DNA from: an uncultured Bacteroidales bacterium
GTDB taxonomy: Bacteria > Bacteroidota > Bacteroidia > Bacteroidales > P3
Assembly: GCA_949291555.1 (NCBI GenBank)
Contig: CASEWE010000004.1
Location: 1-64,000, forward strand
Direction of reading: 5' to 3'
Length of the DNA stretch: 64,000 bases
Shown here: positions 59,291 to 64,000 of the stretch, in pieces
Layout of the letters: every line of letters begins with the position of its first letter
Numbering within the stretch: the stretch's first letter is position 1
Position numbers and translations under genes: made by a program
The notes under the pieces: model-generated
What the model was told of the DNA's origin: nothing
Seen by the model: the letters and a program-made list of their open reading frames with translations, nothing else
Database searches by the model: none

Positions 59291-61267
59291 TCAAAGTATT
59301 TTCATTTCGGTACGGCGGTTCAGGGCCCGGCCTTCTTCCGTCTGATTGCTGGCAGCGGGTTGGTCGAACCCGTAGCCGGCAGCCTGTACGCGCCCGGGAG
59401 GAATGCCCCGGCCGATCAGGTAACCGGCCACAGCTTGGGCCCTCTTCAGGGAAAGGCCTTTATTGAAAGCTTCTGAACCTACGTTGTCGGTATGTCCTCC
59501 GATTTCGATGCGGACTTCCGGATTTTGCATCAGGAAGCGGAATACCCGTTCCAGTTCGGACAAGGAGGTTTCCTCCAACGAATACGCTCCGGTAGGGTAG
59601 AAGATGTTTTTCAGCACGATGGAAGCCCCTTTGCGTATCGGTTCGAGCCTTATGGTTTTCCGCATGGGAGTTTCCATGTGCCGGGCATCCAAGGCGATGT
59701 GTTCGGAATAGAACAGGTAGCCGGGAAAGGATACGTTCAAGGCGAATTCCTCATCGCAAGGGAGGCAGATCAGGAATTGCCCGTCGGAACGGCCGGCTTG
59801 CGACTGGATGCGGACCAGGCCGGTCTCGAGGCTGATCAGCTCGAATTTTGCCGGCAGGGGCTTGCCGGTATCGATGTCGAGGACGGTTCCTTTCATGAAG
59901 GAGACGGGGGCAGGGCGGACCTGTTCGTAAAGGGCGAAGGAATAGAGGTCTTTTTTCCCGTAGCCTTGCAGGTGATCGCTCGAAAAATAGGCCGTGTCTC
60001 CTTTCGCATTGACGCTCAAGGTGGCTTCATCGGCGTAGGTGTTGATCGGGTAGCCGAGGTTCCGGGGAGCCGACCAATCGCCTTTTTCGTCCATCCGGCT
60101 CACGAACAAGTCCAGCCCGCCCATGCCGCCATGCCCGTTCGAGGAAAAATAAAGCGTTTTCCCGTCCGGGTGCAGGAAAGGGGAATTCTCGTCGCCGGCG
60201 GTATTGATGGAAGGCCCTAAGTTGACCGGTTCCCGCCAGATGCCTTCCGGGGAAAGCTCGGCTTTCCAGATGTCGCTCTTTCCGAAACCGCCCGGCCGGT
60301 TGCTGGTGAAATAGAGGGTTTTCCCATCCGAAGACATGCAAGGCTGGGATTCCCAGTGATGGGTATTGACCGGCGGGCCGATATTGAAAGGCTTTCCCCA
60401 TCCGTCTTCGGTCCGGCGGGAAACGTAAATGTCGCACGAACCGAAACCGTCGGGGCGGTTGCAGCCGGCAAAGAAAAGGTAACGCCCGTCGGGCGAGATG
60501 AATTGCGCTCCTTCGTTTTCGGGGGAATTCACCGGGCCGGGCAAGAGGGTGGCCGGTGTCCAGTTGCCGGTGGAGTCGCGCAGGGAGAAAAAGAAATCTT
60601 CTTCCAGATGCGGCGCGGGCTCGTCTTTCTGGTAGCGCCGGGTGAAAACGAGCATGCTGTCGTCGACGGTGACGAGCGGCAGGTATTCATCGAAGGGGGA
60701 ATTCACCTTGGGCCCCAGGTTCTTGGGCGAGAAGGGGACGGTTTCCCGTACTAATTTCAGGGTTTCCTGATTCCGCATCTGCTCCATTTTGGCCCTTTCC
60801 TGGAGTTTCGGGCTGGTCTGGGGATAGGAGAGGAATTTTGCGAAGTGGGCATCGGCTTCCCGGTATTTCCCCGTCGATTTTTCCAAAAGGGCAAGGAAAA
60901 AATAGCCGTTGGGGAACACATCGGGATCGATGCGGAAAGCCCGCAGGTAGGACGCAATGGCGCTGTCGATTTCTTTCCCGTCCTCGTAAACGGCAGCTTT
61001 GAGCATGTGCAGTTCGGCAAAGCAGGGCTCGATCGATTCGGCAATGCGGATGGACTTCCACGCCTGGTTCGTCAACCCGTTCTCGAAGGCGGAAAGGGCT
61101 TTTTCGTAGTGGATACGGGCTTTTTTGAGCGTATGGTAGGAGGCTTGGCAGCCCGTTCCGCCCTGTTCCTGGGCTTTGGCCGGTCCGGAACAAGGCAGTG
61201 CCAGCAAGGCCAGCGCCAGCAAATGCAGCGGTTTCAGGTTGAAGAAGCGGAAGGCATTCTGTTTCAT
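59291..61267 (-). CDS. PorE-like T9SS envelope protein (TPR, beta-propeller, OmpA)
   Basis: 658 residues from the ATG at 61267, close to P. gingivalis PorE (about 670). A signal peptide (residues 1-32) is followed by a TPR region (about 40-145: ALSAFENGLTNQAWKSIRIA, then IDSAIASYLRAFRIDPD). A WD40/PD40 propeller spans about 165-440, with repeats such as SSDGKTLYFTSNRPGGFG and HPDGKTLYFSSNGHGGMG. A carboxypeptidase-regulatory-like domain and an OmpA C-terminal domain (EIGGHTDNVGSEAFNKGLSLKRA) end the protein. This domain order matches PorE, which binds peptidoglycan and is part of the type 9 secretion system. Other por genes are not nearby, and Bacteroidetes have several paralogues with this architecture. 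Confidence 0.78.
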   Translation of the reverse strand: MKQNAFRFFNLKPLHLLALALLALPCSGPAKAQEQGGTGCQASYHTLKKARIHYEKALSAFENGLTNQAWKSIRIAESIEPCFAELHMLKAAVYEDGKEIDSAIASYLRAFRIDPDVFPNGYFFLALLEKSTGKYREADAHFAKFLSYPQTSPKLQERAKMEQMRNQETLKLVRETVPFSPKNLGPKVNSPFDEYLPLVTVDDSMLVFTRRYQKDEPAPHLEEDFFFSLRDSTGNWTPATLLPGPVNSPENEGAQFISPDGRYLFFAGCNRPDGFGSCDIYVSRRTEDGWGKPFNIGPPVNTHHWESQPCMSSDGKTLYFTSNRPGGFGKSDIWKAELSPEGIWREPVNLGPSINTAGDENSPFLHPDGKTLYFSSNGHGGMGGLDLFVSRMDEKGDWSAPRNLGYPINTYADEATLSVNAKGDTAYFSSDHLQGYGKKDLYSFALYEQVRPAPVSFMKGTVLDIDTGKPLPAKFELISLETGLVRIQSQAGRSDGQFLICLPCDEEFALNVSFPGYLFYSEHIALDARHMETPMRKTIRLEPIRKGASIVLKNIFYPTGAYSLEETSLSELERVFRFLMQNPEVRIEIGGHTDNVGSEAFNKGLSLKRAQAVAGYLIGRGIPPGRVQAAGYGFDQPAASNQTEEGRALNRRTEMKIL

Positions 61268-61374
61268 GGCTATCGAAAGATGGGGAAGAAGCGGCAAGGC
61301 GCAGGGCGTGGCAAAGCAAAAGCAGTGCCCCGTTCGAGACGCGGCTGGACACGACCGGCTTCGGCGCGGGCCGG

Positions 61375-62151
61375 TCAGAGGATGATGGCCAGCAACCCGG
61401 CAACGAGGCAATAGAGGGCGAAATAGGTAAGCTTGCCTTTTTTCACGATCCGGATCATGAACTTGCATGCGGCCAGGCCGGAGAGGAAGGCTGCCAGGAA
61501 GCCGATGAGCAGGCTGCTTGCCGGGATGCTCGATTGCGAAAGCTCGCCCGAAGCAAGGGTGAGGATATTCTCGCCTAAGATGGGCACCAGGACCATGAGG
61601 AACGAAAACTGGGCAATCGAGTCTTTCTTGTCTCCCAGCAGGAGCCCGGTGGCAATGGTCGTCCCGCTTCGGGATAGCCCGGGCAAGACCGCCACGCATT
61701 GGGCGAGCCCGATGATGAAGGCATCGCGGAAACTGATTTCTTTTTTCCCGGATCCGAGGTAAGTGGCTAACGTCAGCAGCAAAGCGGTCAGCAGAAGCAT
61801 GCAGCCTACCAGCACGAGGCCGTTTCCGAAAAAGGATTCCACGAAATCCTTGAAAAAGAAACCTACGATCATGATGGGAATCATCGAGACGGCCAGCTTG
61901 AGGACATAGCGCGTTTCCTCGTTCATGCGGAACTGGAACAAACCGCTGAAGAGCCGTATGATTTCTTTCCAGAAAACGACGATGGTGCTCAATACGGTGG
62001 CTCCGTGCAAGACAACAGTGAAAAGCAGGTCGTCGGAAGCTTCGATGCCGAGAAGGGCTTTCCCGATTTCCAAGTGCCCGCTGCTGCTGACAGGCAGGAA
62101 TTCGGTAAGGCCTTGGAGCAGGCCCAGCAGGAGTGCGTCTAATCCGCTCAT
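61375..62151 (-). CDS. uppP: Undecaprenyl-diphosphatase (UppP/BacA)
   Basis: 258 residues with seven or more membrane spans. Catalytic blocks are intact: [20 protein letters not shown] at the N-terminus and [18 protein letters not shown] in the middle. It recycles undecaprenyl diphosphate to the monophosphate for wall and polysaccharide synthesis, and can give bacitracin resistance. The stop of the DUF3098 gene is next to its start (one base apart), and ftsX is further upstream, an order seen in many Bacteroidetes. Confidence 0.95.
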   Translation of the reverse strand: MSGLDALLLGLLQGLTEFLPVSSSGHLEIGKALLGIEASDDLLFTVVLHGATVLSTIVVFWKEIIRLFSGLFQFRMNEETRYVLKLAVSMIPIMIVGFFFKDFVESFFGNGLVLVGCMLLLTALLLTLATYLGSGKKEISFRDAFIIGLAQCVAVLPGLSRSGTTIATGLLLGDKKDSIAQFSFLMVLVPILGENILTLASGELSQSSIPASSLLIGFLAAFLSGLAACKFMIRIVKKGKLTYFALYCLVAGLLAIIL

Positions 62152-62152
62152 G

Positions 62153-62422
62153 CTATTTCTTGGGTTTTATCATGATGGCGAAAATCTCGATGACGAAGCC
62201 GCCGAGGATGACAATCGGGGCCACGACCAAGCGGCGGGCGTTGAAAAGCTCGTAGCTGAACACGTCCGGGTCATCGCTCCCGCCGCCGGTGAGCAGCATG
62301 TACCCGATGGCCAGCACGACGATGCCCGCGATCATCAGGATGTAGTTCTCGCGCCCGAAGGCGAAGTCGAATATTTTCTTTTTCCCGGAAGAGGTGTCTG
62401 TTGTCTTTTCGTTTTTCGTCAT
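62153..62422 (-). CDS. DUF3098 membrane protein
   Basis: 89 residues from the ATG at 62422. A hydrophilic start is followed by two membrane spans, [21 protein letters not shown] and [20 protein letters not shown], with [17 protein letters not shown] between them. This is the DUF3098 family of Bacteroidetes, consistently located between ftsX and uppP. Function unknown; the context suggests cell-wall or division work. Confidence 0.88.
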   Translation of the reverse strand: MTKNEKTTDTSSGKKKIFDFAFGRENYILMIAGIVVLAIGYMLLTGGGSDDPDVFSYELFNARRLVVAPIVILGGFVIEIFAIMIKPKK

Positions 62423-62515
62423 GTCTTGAGGACTTGCTTGTTTATGGTTTTGCAATGTTTTCCTGCCAAGGGGCATTCTTTTTCCTATTGCCGGCCGGCC
62501 CGCTTTTGTCCGCGT

Positions 62516-63397
62516 TTAGTCGTAAATCCGGTCTGAATTTCTCATTTTCAAGTATTTGTTTACCGAAATCCAAGCGGAAACCATGGTAAAGGCAATGCCT
62601 GTAGCCAGCACGATGGCGAAAACCAAGGCTATCATGGGCAAATCCCCGGCATTGATGATTTCGGGGGCTTTCCGGTTCAGATAGGCCAGAAGGGCGGATG
62701 CGAGCACGATGGCGATGAAGGCACCGGCAAGGCCCTGCGCCAGGCTTTTTTTCAGGAACGGCTTGCGGATGAAGCCCGGGGTGGCGCCGACCAACTGCAT
62801 GGTGTTTATATTGAATCGTTTGGAATATATCAGCAAGCGTATGGTATTGCTGATAAGATAGATGGCCACAATCAGGATGAAAAGGCTCGCGATGCTCAGC
62901 CAGAAGCTGATTTTCGCTACATTGTCGTTTACCAGGCGGATCAGGTCGGGCTGGTAATACATCTCTTTGACAAGGTGGTAGCGGGTAAGTTCTTCTTCGA
63001 ACTTGGTAATGCTGTCCTGGTTGGCGTAATCGGCTTTGAGATGGATCTCGATGGAAGGGAGCAGCGGGTTGTAGCCGAGGAAATCCACAAAGTCCTGGCC
63101 AAGATCTTCCTGCAGTTCCTTGGCGGCTTCTTCCTTGCTGATGTAGCGGGAACTTTTCACGAAAGGCGACTTGTCGATGATCGCTTTCATGTCCATGATG
63201 TCTTGTTCCCGGGTGTATTCCTTGATCATCAGCGTGAACCCGATGTTTTCCTTCACATAGTCCGAAACCTTCCGGGTGTAGCCCAGCATCAGTCCTTGGA
63301 TGCTGAGCAGGAAGAGCACGGTGGCGATGGAAAGGACCGTGGTCACGTGCGCGCCTCGGATGCGTTTGCGTTCCAGTTGCTCGTCTTCTTTTTGCAT
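62516..63397 (-). CDS. ftsX: Cell division protein FtsX
   Basis: 293 residues with four spans: one near residue 25-42 and three in the second half. The extracellular domain contains FTLMIKEYTREQDIMDMKAI and YISKEEAAKELQEDLGQDF, and the coupling region after the second span carries YSKRFNINTMQLVGATPGFIRKPF. FtsX pairs with the ATPase FtsE at the septum and controls wall hydrolases. No ftsE is in the window. It is the first gene of the ftsX-DUF3098-uppP set, with a -7 box at 63450. Confidence 0.93.
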   Translation of the reverse strand: MQKEDEQLERKRIRGAHVTTVLSIATVLFLLSIQGLMLGYTRKVSDYVKENIGFTLMIKEYTREQDIMDMKAIIDKSPFVKSSRYISKEEAAKELQEDLGQDFVDFLGYNPLLPSIEIHLKADYANQDSITKFEEELTRYHLVKEMYYQPDLIRLVNDNVAKISFWLSIASLFILIVAIYLISNTIRLLIYSKRFNINTMQLVGATPGFIRKPFLKKSLAQGLAGAFIAIVLASALLAYLNRKAPEIINAGDLPMIALVFAIVLATGIAFTMVSAWISVNKYLKMRNSDRIYD

Positions 63398-63449
63398 GAT
63401 CTTGCAGGATGGTTTGGCCTTTTGCTTTGGCAGGGAGGCGTAAAGCGGG

Positions 63450-63457
63450 CAAATATA
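63450..63457 (-). promoter_or_regulatory. -7 box (TATATTTG) of the ftsX operon
   Basis: TATATTTG on the minus strand, 52 bases before the ATG at 63397. Confidence 0.6.
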
Positions 63458-63529
63458 CGAATATATTCTGTAAATGCTGAGCCAAGGAGCGGCTTTCCGT
63501 TGGGGAGCCTGCCTTTGCCAGGCGGGGGC

Positions 63530-64000
63530 TTACGGGCTGGGATTTTCTTGCGTGAGGTTCCGGAAGCCCGTTACCTGGAAACAGTGCATGCCATCCTCGA
63601 ACGAATACGAGAGTTGCAGCCCGTATTCCTGGCAAATGGCCTGGCAGATAGCCAGCCCTAAGCCGGCGGTGCCTTTCGAGGAGTCCTGCTGGTAGAACCG
63701 TTCGAAGATTTTCCCGGACGGAAGGGGCGAGGAGCCGCTGTTCGAAACCGAGAAGCGATCCGGGTCGAGGAAAATCCGGATTTCCCCGTTCGGAGGCGTA
63801 TGCACAAAGGCGTTTTTCAGCAGATTATCCACCAGCAACCGGCATAAGACAGGATTGATGACCGCATCCACGTCCTTTTCCATCGATTCTTCCGGTCCTG
63901 TCCCGGTTTCCCCATAGCGGCAAGCGATGTTTTTCGAAGCGAATATTTCCTGGAGGTTTTCCACGGCCTGTCTGGCCAAGGGCCTTATGGAAACCCGTTC
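63530..64000 (-). CDS. Sensor histidine kinase, C-terminal part (cut by window end)
   Basis: 157 codons are present; the 5' end lies beyond the window. The visible part is a HATPase domain: N box LLVDNLLKNAFVHTPPNG, then IFERFYQQDSSKGTAGLGLAICQAICQEYG. A phosphotransfer His is not in the visible part. The next visible gene, ftsX, is downstream and has its own promoter. The family (HK with the GLGLAICQ pattern) usually has a response regulator upstream or downstream outside the window. Confidence 0.85.
   Translation of the reverse strand, partial: ERVSIRPLARQAVENLQEIFASKNIACRYGETGTGPEESMEKDVDAVINPVLCRLLVDNLLKNAFVHTPPNGEIRIFLDPDRFSVSNSGSSPLPSGKIFERFYQQDSSKGTAGLGLAICQAICQEYGLQLSYSFEDGMHCFQVTGFRNLTQENPSP

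Overview
The window reads as a chromosomal segment of a Bacteroidota (Bacteroidales) bacterium. Promoters are of the Bacteroidetes type: a -7 box TAnnTTTG, often with TTTG or TTG 19-20 bases upstream, and only a few Shine-Dalgarno sites. Secreted proteins end in type 9 secretion system (T9SS) sorting domains of both type A and type B, and a PorE-like T9SS envelope protein is present. The V-type ATPase operon has the Bacteroidetes order E, DUF2764, A, B, D, I, K. Crotonase, 3-hydroxybutyryl-CoA dehydrogenase and phosphate butyryltransferase suggest butyryl-CoA/butyrate metabolism. Species or family cannot be fixed from sequence reading alone; a butyrate-forming Bacteroidales lineage is an inference.

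Layout. 1-2.4 kb: a very long inverted repeat and a T9SS cargo gene. 2.8-16 kb: mostly housekeeping genes: a dihydroorotate-dehydrogenase-like flavoprotein, clpX with a T9SS type B cargo gene one base downstream, pgi, DUF6913, dapA, argS, an EamA transporter, a short-chain dehydrogenase, then crotonase and hbd. 16-20 kb: a C10 (streptopain-like) protease with a T9SS tail, thiS and thiD, and tRNA-Arg. 20-32 kb: an accessory-looking part with three clusters of an 83-bp promoter-bearing repeat, an outer-membrane-protein remnant, dipeptidyl peptidase III, a DUF1015 protein, a sigma factor with repeated operator-like boxes, an uncharacterised 582-residue secreted protein, a small lipoprotein with an outer-membrane partner, ung, aroQ and a glycosyltransferase.

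32-38.5 kb: a TolC / HlyD / MacB-type ATPase set with no permease, followed by an NtrC-type response regulator and its histidine kinase. 38.7-47.6 kb: tRNA-Ala, an XRE regulator, a LolC/E-like permease, a NamZ-MurU pair (peptidoglycan amino-sugar recycling), a MATE exporter, ptb and two MarC-family genes. 47.8-55.7 kb: the V-ATPase operon; its K subunit carries the residue set known for sodium binding in Enterococcus hirae NtpK. 56.4-64 kb, all on the minus strand: an LpxD-like acyltransferase, efp, an agmatinase-family enzyme, the PorE-like protein, uppP, DUF3098, ftsX, and a histidine kinase cut by the window end.

The most unusual feature is the 83-bp repeat. Each unit carries a perfect TATCTTTG -7 box within a conserved upstream context. 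Units sit in tandem or singly upstream of unrelated genes, and the same promoter core occurs without the repeat body at two other genes. Long perfect hairpins (17-30 bp stems) mark several intergenic gaps, mostly between convergent genes.
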